From assembly GCF_001647025.1 (NCBI RefSeq), contig NZ_LUKQ02000012.1:1-45944 (forward strand): DNA of 45,944 nucleotides. Reading direction: 5' to 3'. Origin of the DNA: Endozoicomonas atrinae. Lineage in GTDB: Bacteria; Pseudomonadota; Gammaproteobacteria; Pseudomonadales; Endozoicomonadaceae. Position numbers and translations under genes: made by a program. The notes under the pieces are model-generated. The model ran no database searches. It was given only the letters and a program-made list of their open reading frames with translations, and had not been told where the DNA came from. Shown in pieces: positions 28,658 through 37,943 of the stretch (its first letter is position 1; every line of letters starts with the position of its first letter).

Positions 28658-29149
28658 ACTACCTTCTCCCTGGTCCCCGAACCCCTGGAAACCTTACGGT
28701 ACCCATCAGTTATAAAAAGCACTAATGAGAGCCAACTCCATTCAGCCACCCATCACGCCCCACAATAATCCACTTTACACCACTAAAGCACACTATAGAA
28801 ATCTGAAAAACCCACGTCAAGCAGGGGTTCTACCTCTTCCCGCTCAATATTGGACAACCAAATGAAAGTACAGTTTGAAAAATGAATATCGAACGCCTGA
28901 ATACAACGGCCAAAACGAAGTCTGCAGAGGATTTAAAGAACCATAGTTCAGCTTTTTTTTAAAAGGCAGCAACACCGAATACCAAACGCTTTTATTGCGA
29001 AGAAGGCTAACAGGATAAAAACATTCGATTTGAATACAGTACAAAAAAGCGGATAGAACCAAGTCTTATGGCAACAGACGCCATAAGAGCAACAGGCAAC
29101 AATCAGGAAAAGCCAGAATTCAAGCGGAAATAAAGCGGAAATAAAGAGT
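28658..29149. other. dcw promoter region and gap to rnpB
   Basis: From 28658 to about 28800 this is the mraZ leader and operator. From 28800 to 29149 I see no gene; short frames overlap rnpB antisense and are not convincing. A hairpin CTTATGGC / GCCATAAG with a 7-base loop lies at 29065-29087 and the 10-11 base unit AAGCGGAAATA is repeated in tandem near 29122-29143, just after the 3' end of rnpB; either could help end or process that RNA. Confidence 0.5.
28749..28783 (-). promoter_or_regulatory. MraZ operator: four repeats, 10-nt period
   Basis: On the minus strand the pentamers GTGGT, GTGGA, GTGGG and ATGGG occur exactly every ten bases (plus-strand positions 28779-28783, 28769-28773, 28759-28763, 28749-28753). 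E. coli MraZ binds direct TGGG repeats separated by 5 nt upstream of its own gene, which is the same pattern. A weak -10-like TATAAC lies downstream on the minus strand near 28710. Confidence 0.75.
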
Positions 29150-29560
<411 letters not shown>

Positions 29561-29565
29561 CGCGA

Positions 29566-29594
29566 ATATTACTTGCCCGACTCCAGTTAATCAA
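29566..29594 (-). promoter_or_regulatory. sigma70 promoter of rnpB
   Basis: On the minus strand TTGATT (29589-29594) is followed by a 17-base spacer and TAATAT (29566-29571). The expected start of transcription, 6-8 bases downstream, falls at 29558-29560, exactly where helix P1 of RNase P RNA begins. Confidence 0.85.
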
Positions 29595-29608
29595 CCGAAA
29601 TCAGCATT

Positions 29609-30454
29609 TTATTCACCAGACTTCATTTCCAGGCCCAGTTCATAAAGGTCTTTCTTCCTGAGTCCAGTCAGATCAGCGACCACCGCCGCTGCTTTTTTAA
29701 TGGGCAAATCTTCCATTAAGCGCTGCAGCATCTTTTTAGTTTCCGGACTAATTTCAGAATCCCCTTCTTCTTTATAGCCTTCAATCAGCACAACAAACTC
29801 TCCACGCTGCTGATTGGAATCCGATCTCAAAACAACCTGAATATCAGAAACCGTTCCAGCCATTACGGTTTCAAAGGTTTTAGTGACTTCCCGGGCAAGA
29901 GCAATGTATCGGTCACCACCAAGCACCGTTTCCAGATCCTCCAGAAGCTCCATAATACGATGTGGAGACTCATAAACCCCCCAGGTACTGGAAAAAGCAG
30001 CCAACGATTCTATTCGCTTGCGCCGTCCCGCGCCTTTCGCGGGCAGAAAGCCTTCAAAATAAAAACGGTCAGTCGGCAAACCACTGACTGACAACGCTGC
30101 AATAAATGCACAGGCCCCGGGGATAGGGACCACTCGAAATCCAGCGTCTCTCACCAAACGAACCAGATAAAAGCCTGGATCAGAAATTAAAGGCGTGCCG
30201 GCATCACTAATCAAGGCAACTGTTTCCCCTGCCTTCATACGCCGAACAATCATCTCTGCCTGATGACGCTCATTATGGTCATGACAGGGAATCAGCGGAG
30301 TATCAATACCGAAGTGATTCATCAAGCGCTTACTGTGCCGGGTATCCTCTGCTGCAATAACGTCAACCTGACGAAGCACCTCTATGGCTCTGGGAGTCAT
30401 ATCACCCAGGTTGCCAATTGGTGTAGAAACTATATAAAGAAGCGAGTCAGACAT
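29609..30454 (-). CDS. rsmI: 16S rRNA 2'-O-ribose C1402 methyltransferase RsmI
   Basis: RsmI methylates the ribose of C1402 in 16S rRNA, next to the base methylated by RsmH. It is a tetrapyrrole-methylase-fold enzyme: LYIVSTPIGNLGDMTPRA at the start, AEDTRHSKRL, LISDAGTPLISDPG and PIPGACAFIAALSVSGLP are all family motifs. I place the start at ATG 30454 (MSDSLLYIV, 281 aa), the usual N-terminus; an ATG at 30490 would add 12 unlike residues. It is divergent from lpoA, as in E. coli, but here 1.8 kb of foreign sequence separates them. Confidence 0.95.
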   Translation of the reverse strand: MSDSLLYIVSTPIGNLGDMTPRAIEVLRQVDVIAAEDTRHSKRLMNHFGIDTPLIPCHDHNERHQAEMIVRRMKAGETVALISDAGTPLISDPGFYLVRLVRDAGFRVVPIPGACAFIAALSVSGLPTDRFYFEGFLPAKGAGRRKRIESLAAFSSTWGVYESPHRIMELLEDLETVLGGDRYIALAREVTKTFETVMAGTVSDIQVVLRSDSNQQRGEFVVLIEGYKEEGDSEISPETKKMLQRLMEDLPIKKAAAVVADLTGLRKKDLYELGLEMKSGE

Positions 30455-30689
30455 GACAGTAGAGAACCGATGTAATTTTTCAGGCAACATTCTAACATTT
30501 TGATAACTTCACGACCGCAAAAAGTCTGTCGAACAGAAATTTACCACCACCTGAAAACAGGCATAAGAAAAGTCATATAAAAACGAGACAAGAAACTTTC
30601 TTAAAAGCAAAGTTCGTCAATAGAAATATGCGCCCCCGCTCATCCAAGAGCAAAAGCACTTTTGCCTACTGAAACATTACCTGTACGGG

Positions 30690-31060
30690 AATGTAATTTA
30701 AATTGTGTAAACGCTTGTCGTTAATACTCCAAAATGGAGAATAACAATGAGCGTTGAAATCAACGAAAAACTGGTAGATCAAATAGCCAGTCAGATTAAA
30801 ACTCAGGATGATCTTGCCGACTTCAGCCGTTTACTTATTAAGGCGACTGTTGAACGTGTTATGGCCGCTGAATTGGAAGAGCATCTGGGTTATGCCAAAT
30901 ACTCGCCTGAGGGCCATAACACGGGCAACAGCCGCAACGGCAGCACCTCAAAGAATATCAAAGGAGATTTTGGTGAGGTCGAAGTCAAAGTCCCCAGAGA
31001 TCGAAATGGTGACTTTGTTCCTCAGCTGATAGCCAAAGGCCAGACTCGGCTAAACAAGCT
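30690..31060 (+). pseudogene. IS256-family transposase remnant (5' end only)
   Basis: An ATG at 30747, preceded by GGAG, starts a frame of 114 codons. The first ~100 residues are those of a mutator-type (IS256) transposase N-terminus: LIKATVERVMAAELEEHLGY, GHNTGNSRNGSTSKNIKG, then VEVKVPRDRNGDFVPQLI and AKGQTR. Family members run to about 400 residues with a DDE core, all missing here. Homology ends between about 31045 and 31075, just inside the 3' end of the opposite-strand peptidase ORF. Bases about 30690-30746, including TTAAATTGTGTAAACGC, are probably the left end of the element. It is inactive. Confidence 0.85.
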
Positions 31061-31959
31061 GAGCCTGTACTGCCTTTGACCGATGGCAGTTTTGCATACG
31101 CGTCTTTATCGCTGACCAGCGTGTAAACACCACTTGGACTCATTCCCATTTTTTTAGAGTAGGCTTTCACTGAAGGGTAATTGACCCCTGCTTGAGGATC
31201 ATAACAACTTCCATCAGGCCGCTGCATAATGTAATGATCCCGCCTGACACTGAGACAACCATCATCAAAACCGAGCATTGAGTAATTACAAACATGCAAA
31301 AGCAGCCGCTCATTCCTGCACAACTTTGGCGGTGAGGTACGATGAACTGGGCAGTGTCTTTTAACTTCTTTCCAGCCAGAAGGATCGCTCTGCCCAAAGT
31401 ACCAATCGGTGATCCTCGAAGAGCAATAAAAGCGGCTATCAAGCCCAAGAAGCTTAACGGCATTTTTAATACCAACAGGACCAGAATACCCAGCATTATT
31501 CAGATTCCCTCGAAGACTTTGCTTCAGCCCTCCACTACCACTGACCAGCCTTCCTGCAATCCCATAAATCGCCGCTTCAGCACTTCTATCCCTAATGGAC
31601 TGACCATTAAATCCATAAAGTTTATTGCTGGGTATTTTCTTTATCCCAAGCTCATAAGCTGCCTGCTGCAGGCATCGTGCAGCACAACTGTTTTTATACT
31701 GCTGCTTTGGAAAAGCACCGAGATGCTTTGAAGCAACTGATGCCACGTTCCTGCTTTTCAAGTAAGACTTAATAAACCTGGCATCACGCAAAGGCCAGAT
31801 TTGCTTAACCAAATCAGATTCAAGAACTGTCATTTTCCGGCCAAGTAACAAGCAGGCAAGCCCTTTAAGCCTGCCAACCCCTTTACCGGTATTGTAAAAA
31901 TGAGATACAGCATCAAGTTTCGAAAGCTGCACACAACCATCCATGATAGCAACACCCAT
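30985..31959 (-). CDS. putative papain/C39-like cysteine peptidase, effector-like
   Basis: A possible catalytic set is visible: Cys92 in KNSCAARCLQQAA, with Gln86/87 six residues before as in papain-fold oxyanion sites; His242 in RDHYIMQRPDG; Asp254 in YDPQAG. Order and spacing fit a papain/C39-like fold; no exact family is recognised. There is no signal peptide or membrane segment. The sequence is rich in Arg/Lys and Cys. The start at 31959 has AGGGAAG upstream. The last ~22 residues (after about ACL, residue 302) are read from the antisense of the transposase remnant, so the native C-terminus is probably lost, though the presumed catalytic residues remain. It lies alone between rsmI and lpoA, which adjoin each other in relatives, so it is an acquired gene. 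A role as secreted effector is inference. Confidence 0.55.
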   Translation of the reverse strand: MGVAIMDGCVQLSKLDAVSHFYNTGKGVGRLKGLACLLLGRKMTVLESDLVKQIWPLRDARFIKSYLKSRNVASVASKHLGAFPKQQYKNSCAARCLQQAAYELGIKKIPSNKLYGFNGQSIRDRSAEAAIYGIAGRLVSGSGGLKQSLRGNLNNAGYSGPVGIKNAVKLLGLDSRFYCSSRITDWYFGQSDPSGWKEVKRHCPVHRTSPPKLCRNERLLLHVCNYSMLGFDDGCLSVRRDHYIMQRPDGSCYDPQAGVNYPSVKAYSKKMGMSPSGVYTLVSDKDAYAKLPSVKGSTGSACLAESGLWLSAEEQSHHFDLWGL

Positions 31960-32247
31960 ATTTTCTTCCCTGAACAGCGCAGAAAGCCCAACCGCCCGAT
32001 GGACTGAATCATGAAACTCTACATATTATTGAAAATCAAAGGTATAACCAGGTAGCAAGCACAACTGACAGAAGCCATCATCAGATCTCGAAACGACCTT
32101 CTACCCACTGCAAATTTCAGGTAAAACCTGTAAATTGGTGGAATACTCGAAATTACAATAGCTATAACCTATAGTGTCGATTCCAAGCCCTGTGTACAAT
32201 CGAAGTACTAACAAAGACACCCCAGAAGAGCTGGCCCACGACTTCAA
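31960..32247. other. gap upstream of lpoA
   Basis: About 290 bases between the divergent peptidase gene and lpoA. It should hold both promoters; I see no strong consensus pair and no gene. Confidence 0.4.
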
Positions 32248-34230
32248 ATGATGACCCATACAACCGCTCTGCGTAACACCCTGCCCCGGAAACTGGTAGC
32301 CATCACACTGGCTGCAATTATTCCGGTACTGATTACTGCCTGCTCATCACAGCCAAAGACCACACTGCCGCCAATGGCAAAATCCATCAAGAGCATCGAT
32401 CAACAGCTGGCCGATGCAGAAAGACTCAGCTATCCGGAACGAGCCAGCCTGACTCTTGAGATCACCAGAGAACTGATGAGTAAAGAGCCAGCCCGCACGC
32501 AGCAGATTCTTGATCAGATGCCTTACGAACAACTGCCAAAGCGGATTCAGGCTGAACTGGCGGTTCAACAGGCTCAGATTGCCCAGATCAATAATCAGGA
32601 CTGGGTGGTATTTGAATGGCTTGATCGAGAGGCTGTTATTATCAGTAACAGCACCTACATTAATTCCCAGGCACATATTCTGAAAGCTCTTGCCTATGCA
32701 AGATATGGTGAATACCAGGCTTCACTGGATGAATGGCTGCTGGCTGGTCCTTACCTCACAGAAGCAGAGCGTGAACCCCATTACGACAGTTTCTGGCAGA
32801 CACTCCTTCATGTTCCAGCCGAACGGCTCGACAGCCTGTACAAACAGGAAAAGTCACAGAAACTAAAAGGCTGGCTGGCCCTTGCATTAATCTATCAAAC
32901 TGGCCGCAGCCTGGATCAGCAACTCACAGGCCTTGAACAGTGGAAACGGGACTGGTCATACCATCCAGCGCACAAATATCTGCCCGGGGACTTTGAAACA
33001 CTAAAAAGCAGCTCAACAAAACGTCCTGACAAAATCGCTGTACTACTCCCACTTTCAGGGAGATTGAGCAAAGTTGGTGAAGCCGTCAGAGACGGCATGC
33101 TGGCTTCCCACTATGAAGCCATGACGAAAGGGGAGCCTCTTCCAGAACTGCAGTTTTATAATACCGAGAGCACCAATATTAATGATCTGGCCAGCCAGGC
33201 TATTGAGGAGGGAGCGCAGCTGATTATTGGCCCCTTGAACAAAAGCCGTGTAAAAGCGTTAAACACTGATATCACCAACCGCATCCCAGTTCTGGCGTTG
33301 AATTATATCGACGATGCTACTGACCTGTTTTTAGCTAATGGAGTACCGGCAACACCGACCGGATATCGTACCGGGCTCTACCAATTTGGACTCTCTGCAG
33401 AAGATGAAGCCATTATGGCAGCTGAGAGAGGCAGACTGGATGGGCACAAAACGGCAATTATCATTACGCCTAACACAGAGTGGGGAAAGAAAATCAATAC
33501 CACTTTTAAGGCACAATGGGAAGAGCTCGGTGGTGTAATTGTTGGTTCTGGCGAATTTGATGCCAAAACCCAGTTCAGCAGTCTGGCCGGCTGGTTGCTG
33601 CACACAGACCAAAGCGAAGCAAGAGCGAAACAGCTCAACCGGGTTCTGGGCGAGAGACTTGGCTTTCAGGCTCGTCGACGCCAGGACGTTGACATGGTAT
33701 TTATTGGCGCCAGTCCTCAGGAAGCAAGGCAAATCAAGCCTGCCCTAGCTTACCAATATGCAAGCAATGTTCCCGTCTACGCAACATCCAGTGCATTTTC
33801 AGGAATCACCAATACCAACCAGGATCAGGATATGGACGGTATTCGGGTTCCTGTTATGCCATGGTTAATTCCTGGAGCTCCAAGCCCGCTGGAGCAACAG
33901 ATCAACACCCTGTGGCAACAATCCAGGGGCCAGCTGGGAACGCTTTACGCACTGGGTGCCGATGCCTACAAGCTCTACCCAAGACTCCAGCAACTCTCAA
34001 GCCTTCAAGGCAGCCAGCTGCAGGGAATGACCGGATCACTGAGTATCGCTCCGAGCGGAAAAGTCCATCGTGAACTCTCATGGCAAATATTCAGGAACGG
34101 TCGACTAACTCCACTCCCTATAGTGAAGCCCAAAACTCCTGAAAGAGAGATCTCTCTGAAAAACAAAGCTACAAAACCAGTAACTACAAGTACATCCACC
34201 CTCTATGCCCTGGAAGCTCAGACTCAGTAA
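32248..34230 (+). CDS. lpoA: penicillin-binding protein activator LpoA
   Basis: LpoA is an outer-membrane lipoprotein that reaches through the peptidoglycan to activate PBP1a. The signal peptide has a lipobox LITAC with the lipidated Cys at residue 32 (counting from the first ATG). The N-terminal half is TPR-like helical repeats; the C-terminal half (from about KIAVLLPLSGRLSKVG) has a periplasmic-binding-protein fold. The length of 660 aa is normal. Either of two adjacent ATGs could be the start; the binding site is weak. The order lpoA-yraN-diaA-dolP is as in E. coli and Pseudomonas, and yraN overlaps its 3' end by 26 nt. Confidence 0.95.
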   Translation: MMTHTTALRNTLPRKLVAITLAAIIPVLITACSSQPKTTLPPMAKSIKSIDQQLADAERLSYPERASLTLEITRELMSKEPARTQQILDQMPYEQLPKRIQAELAVQQAQIAQINNQDWVVFEWLDREAVIISNSTYINSQAHILKALAYARYGEYQASLDEWLLAGPYLTEAEREPHYDSFWQTLLHVPAERLDSLYKQEKSQKLKGWLALALIYQTGRSLDQQLTGLEQWKRDWSYHPAHKYLPGDFETLKSSSTKRPDKIAVLLPLSGRLSKVGEAVRDGMLASHYEAMTKGEPLPELQFYNTESTNINDLASQAIEEGAQLIIGPLNKSRVKALNTDITNRIPVLALNYIDDATDLFLANGVPATPTGYRTGLYQFGLSAEDEAIMAAERGRLDGHKTAIIITPNTEWGKKINTTFKAQWEELGGVIVGSGEFDAKTQFSSLAGWLLHTDQSEARAKQLNRVLGERLGFQARRRQDVDMVFIGASPQEARQIKPALAYQYASNVPVYATSSAFSGITNTNQDQDMDGIRVPVMPWLIPGAPSPLEQQINTLWQQSRGQLGTLYALGADAYKLYPRLQQLSSLQGSQLQGMTGSLSIAPSGKVHRELSWQIFRNGRLTPLPIVKPKTPEREISLKNKATKPVTTSTSTLYALEAQTQ

Positions 34231-34579
34231 CAGAAAAGGTGCCGAGGCAGAAAAAAGTGCCCTGTTGTTTATGAAACAGCAGGGGCTGACGCTTTTACAT
34301 AGCAACTTTGCCTGTAAAATGGGTGAAGTTGACCTGATTATGCTGGATCATTCCATACTGGTTTTTGTCGAAGTTCGCTCCCGAAGCCATTCTCAATTCG
34401 GTAATGCAGCCAGCTCTATTAACAGAAACAAGCAACAGAAAATTCGCAAGACTGCAGCCGTTTATTTGCAAAAATATCGTCAGCACAGCCACAGGATTTG
34501 TCGATTTGATGCAATATCCATTGACAATCATGACTCCACAGGGCAAAACAGCTTAAAATGGATTAAAAGTGCTTTTTAA
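34205..34579 (+). CDS. yraN: YraN family protein (UPF0102), predicted nuclease fold
   Basis: A 124-aa protein of the YraN family, which has the restriction-endonuclease-like core: GAEAEKSALLFMKQQG, then GEVDLIMLDHSILVFVEVRSRS, where the Asp and the Glu-Val-Arg form the predicted metal site. Its cellular role is not established. It overlaps the end of lpoA by 26 nt and is followed by two hairpins (34570-34595 and 34606-34626). Confidence 0.93.
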   Translation: MPWKLRLSNRKGAEAEKSALLFMKQQGLTLLHSNFACKMGEVDLIMLDHSILVFVEVRSRSHSQFGNAASSINRNKQQKIRKTAAVYLQKYRQHSHRICRFDAISIDNHDSTGQNSLKWIKSAF

Positions 34580-34626
34580 GAAATTTTCTTAAAAGCAGAG
34601 AAATCTTCTGATCGCTTTTCAGAAGA
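34570..34626 (+). terminator. two small hairpins after yraN
   Basis: GCTTTTTAAGAAA / TTTTCTTAAAAGC at 34570-34595 and CTTCTGA / TCAGAAG at 34606-34626 are both weak, AT-rich stems. Neither is followed by a clear T-run, so partial termination or RNA processing between yraN and diaA is only possible. Confidence 0.3.
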
Positions 34627-34652
34627 GCGACTTCAAGAAGAAGGAAGAATGA

Positions 34653-35270
<618 letters not shown>

Positions 35271-35337
35271 ACTGGAATCTTTTCCTCATCTCCACCAAAC
35301 CTTAATTTTTCACTATTCATGACCTCAGGGGGGAACC

Positions 35338-35910
35338 ATGAAACCTATCGGCATTGCACTCCTAGCCGGTTTACTGACCCTGTTAAGTGGTTGCGCAGCG
35401 CTGGTTGACTCCGTTAACGAAGAGCCTGTCAACATTGATAACAGCAAACGGACCTGGGGATCCTGGATGGATGACCAGACCATTGAAACCGTCACCGCTG
35501 TAAACATTAACAAGGCTGATCCAGCCCTGAGAGAGTCGCGAGTTAAAGTCATCAGCTTTAACGGCATAGTACTGCTCATCGGCCAGGTACCTGATGAAAG
35601 CCTGAAACGACTGGCTGGTCAGACAGCACAGAATGTGGAAAAGGTTCGCCAAGTCTACAATGAGCTGGAAATTGGTCCAAACGCAGACATCCTGGTGCAA
35701 AGTAACGACAGCTGGCTGACCACAAAAATCAAAACCTCAATGGTGACCAATGAAGCTGTTATTGCTGACAGAATCAAAATCAATACTGAACAGGGAACGG
35801 TTTATCTCATGGGACTCATCACCCCCAAAATGGCACAGGAGGCCGTATCAATCGCAGCCAACACCTACGGAGTTTCAAGAGTCGTTAAGGTGTTTGAATA
35901 CATACAGTAA
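35338..35910 (+). CDS. dolP: BON-domain outer-membrane lipoprotein DolP (YraP)
   Basis: DolP is an outer-membrane lipoprotein with two BON domains that localises to division sites, supports septal peptidoglycan splitting and membrane integrity. The signal peptide ends in LSGC with the lipidated Cys at residue 19. BON1 spans about residues 45-115 and BON2 about 122-190, each with the alpha-beta pattern and the central Gly (GIVLLIGQV and GTVYLMGLI). GGGGGG upstream gives a strong binding site. It ends the lpoA-yraN-diaA-dolP group. Confidence 0.95.
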   Translation: MKPIGIALLAGLLTLLSGCAALVDSVNEEPVNIDNSKRTWGSWMDDQTIETVTAVNINKADPALRESRVKVISFNGIVLLIGQVPDESLKRLAGQTAQNVEKVRQVYNELEIGPNADILVQSNDSWLTTKIKTSMVTNEAVIADRIKINTEQGTVYLMGLITPKMAQEAVSIAANTYGVSRVVKVFEYIQ

Positions 35911-36227
35911 TTAGTAATAAGACAATATTAAGGTCTGCTCTAATACTGGGCAGACCCTATTGCAATTGCAAGCGCCAGCCCTAGCCACAGCCCTAAAGCA
36001 CAACCCAAAACTGATCATTGCCATAGATCAACAGTTTTCATCCTTCAGCAAGAAAAACACCCACTTCCTTGATCTCGGCTAATACCTAGATATTGAAATT
36101 CCCATAACTGATAGGATGCCCGTACCATGAAGAATCATTCCAGAATTCATGGCGATAGGCGAGCGGCGCATTCCTATCCGGTAAGCCCTCAAAGCTGTTT
36201 GAACTTGAGTATCAAGGGATCAATAAA
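35911..36227. other. gap between dolP and grcA
   Basis: A hairpin GGTCTGC / GCAGACC at 35932-35956 lies 20 bases after dolP but lacks a T-run. A dyad GATAGG / CCTATC occurs at 36154-36178. In E. coli grcA is induced without oxygen by FNR; I found no FNR box with the right 4-base spacing. No gene. Confidence 0.5.
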
Positions 36228-36611
36228 ATGAAAGGCATTCAGATTACTGCCAGCGAAAACAACGCTCTGGTTAACTCAATCTGGTTGATGGACGAAGCTG
36301 CTGGCGAAGCTCGCCTGATCTGCGCCAAAACTGACGAATTCAAGCAGGGTGAAGTCGTTTCCCTGGAAAAGCTGGGCCAGTTCGAATCCCGCGAACTGGA
36401 TCTGGAAGTTCAGGAAACCACCATCCGCGAAGGTGGCCAGCATCTGAACGTAAACGTTCTTTCTCGTGAAATGCTGGAAGACGCTGCTGCCAACCCAGAG
36501 AAATATCCATCTCTGACCATCCGTGTTTCCGGCTACGCTGTTCGCTTCAACTCCCTGACGCCAGAACAGCAGCGTGACGTGATCACACGTACCTTCACTC
36601 AGGACCTGTAA
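36228..36611 (+). CDS. grcA: autonomous glycyl radical cofactor GrcA (YfiD)
   Basis: GrcA is a small glycyl-radical protein that replaces the damaged C-terminal segment of pyruvate formate-lyase when oxygen has cut it, restoring activity. The protein (127 aa) matches the family closely: [10 protein letters not shown] then [20 protein letters not shown] and [17 protein letters not shown], with the radical glycine at residue 102. AAGGGATC provides the binding site. Its presence implies a PFL-type enzyme elsewhere in the genome and life under low oxygen. It lies alone between dolP and gntR with its own terminator. Confidence 0.97.
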   Translation: MKGIQITASENNALVNSIWLMDEAAGEARLICAKTDEFKQGEVVSLEKLGQFESRELDLEVQETTIREGGQHLNVNVLSREMLEDAAANPEKYPSLTIRVSGYAVRFNSLTPEQQRDVITRTFTQDL

Positions 36612-36648
36612 TACAGCGCTGCCCGACGCAGCAATGTATTCCTGAATT

Positions 36649-36681
36649 AAGACCGTGATTTTTCATTAAATTCACGGTCTT
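36649..36681 (+). terminator. probable terminator of grcA
   Basis: AAGACCGTGA and TCACGGTCTT form a perfect 10-bp stem around 13 T/A-rich bases, 37 bases after the grcA stop. The stem itself ends in TT but a long T-run is missing. Confidence 0.5.
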
Positions 36682-36830
36682 CACACCCTCCTTCCTTCCA
36701 ACATTGTTCAAACCGCAATCAACTAAAGACACCTGCCTAAAACAGAGGATATAATTCCGCTGCCAGCCTCAGAAGCCAACCTGTTGAATCTGATGTCGCT
36801 GAGCCAGATGATTGTTGGAACGAACCATTA

Positions 36831-37832
36831 ATGAAACCGAAAAACAAGCGCCTCGCGCTTCAGGACATCGCCGACCGGGTCGGTGTTACCAAAATGACGG
36901 TCAGCCGTTACCTCAAGGACCCAACACAGGTTTCAAAAGCCACCGGCGAGAAAATTCAGACAGTCATTGACGAAGTAGGCTATGTTGCCAGCCGCGTTCC
37001 CGACATCCTCTCTAACTCCACCAGCAAAGCCATTGGCATTCTGATCCCCTCTATCTCCAACCAGGTCTTCGCGGCCGTTGTTCAGGGAATAGAAAGCGTT
37101 ACCGAGCCATCGGGTTATCAGACCATGATCGCTCATTATGGCTATGATAAAGACGTTGAAGAAAAGCGTATAGAATCCATGCTCTCCTATCAGGTTGATG
37201 GGTTAATTCTTTCTGAGTGCGAGCATACAGAAAAATCACTGCGCATGATCGAAAGCGCCGGTATCCCTGTGGTCGAAGTGATGGATTCCTGCCTCCCCCC
37301 CATTGACCTTGCTGTCGGCCTGAATCACAGAGCCGCCAGCGAGGCCATGATCAGGCGCATGCTGGAGAACGGCAAGAAAAAGATCGCGTTTATTGCCGCC
37401 AGAATGGACATCCGAGTCAGGCAACGCCTGCAGGGCTATCACAATATTATGGAGAGTGTTGGCTGTGATCCCATCATCCTCTCCACCTCGGCTAATTCAT
37501 CATTCACTCTTGGTGCAGAGTTAATGGCCGAAGCTCTGGATAACCACCCTGAACTTGATGGCGTATTCTGCTGCAATGATGACCTGGCCATTGGTGCCAT
37601 TATGGAATGTCAGAGAAGAGGGATTTCAATACCTGAGCAGATGGCCGTTGCCGGATTTAATGCACTGGATATAGGACGCTCCATCACCCCAAAGCTGGCC
37701 AGTATCGACACTCCAAGGTGGGAGATTGGCAGCCTTGCTGCAACAATGCTGCTGGACAAGCTATCAGGTAATTCACCAGAACAACCCGTTGTAGATCTTG
37801 GCTTTACGCTGTTTGAGGGCGAAAGCATTTAA
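36831..37832 (+). CDS. gntR: gluconate repressor GntR (LacI family)
   Basis: A 333-aa LacI-family repressor most like E. coli GntR. The helix-turn-helix is at about 8-30 (LALQDIADRVGVTKMTVSRYL), followed by the hinge helix and a sugar-binding domain beginning near SKAIGILIPSISNQVF. GntR-like blocks include YQTMIAHYGYDKD, SMLSYQVDGLILSE and VFCCNDDLAIGAIMECQRRG, ending in DLGFTLFEGESI. The predicted ligand is gluconate or its phosphate. Its expected operators lie 3.2 kb away between gntK and gntU. It converges with eda; a shared terminator separates them. Confidence 0.95.
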   Translation: MKPKNKRLALQDIADRVGVTKMTVSRYLKDPTQVSKATGEKIQTVIDEVGYVASRVPDILSNSTSKAIGILIPSISNQVFAAVVQGIESVTEPSGYQTMIAHYGYDKDVEEKRIESMLSYQVDGLILSECEHTEKSLRMIESAGIPVVEVMDSCLPPIDLAVGLNHRAASEAMIRRMLENGKKKIAFIAARMDIRVRQRLQGYHNIMESVGCDPIILSTSANSSFTLGAELMAEALDNHPELDGVFCCNDDLAIGAIMECQRRGISIPEQMAVAGFNALDIGRSITPKLASIDTPRWEIGSLAATMLLDKLSGNSPEQPVVDLGFTLFEGESI

Positions 37833-37875
37833 TTTTCCGTAAAAAACACATTCACTTCCAGAATACCCCAAATAC

Positions 37876-37932
37876 AAAAAAAGGCGCTGACCACACTGAG
37901 AAAAAATAACTCCAGTGTCGCCAGCGCCTTTA
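37876..37932 (-). terminator. terminator between gntR and eda
   Basis: AAAGGCGCTG-CACACTG pairs with CAGTGT-CAGCGCCTTT around an A/T loop. On the minus strand the stem is followed by seven T, giving a strong terminator for gntK-edd-eda; on the plus strand it could also stop gntR. Confidence 0.85.
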
Positions 37933-37943
37933 AAGCCTGGAAA

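Noticed and set aside
29122-29143. Tandem AAGCGGAAATA units as a possible CRISPR-like repeat
   Set aside because: Only two adjacent partial copies with no spacers; no CRISPR array or cas gene is in the window.
36000-36227. FNR box upstream of grcA
   Set aside because: Sequences such as TTGAGTATCAAGGGATCAA and TGATCATTGCCATAGATCAA contain half-sites but none has the required 4-base spacing.
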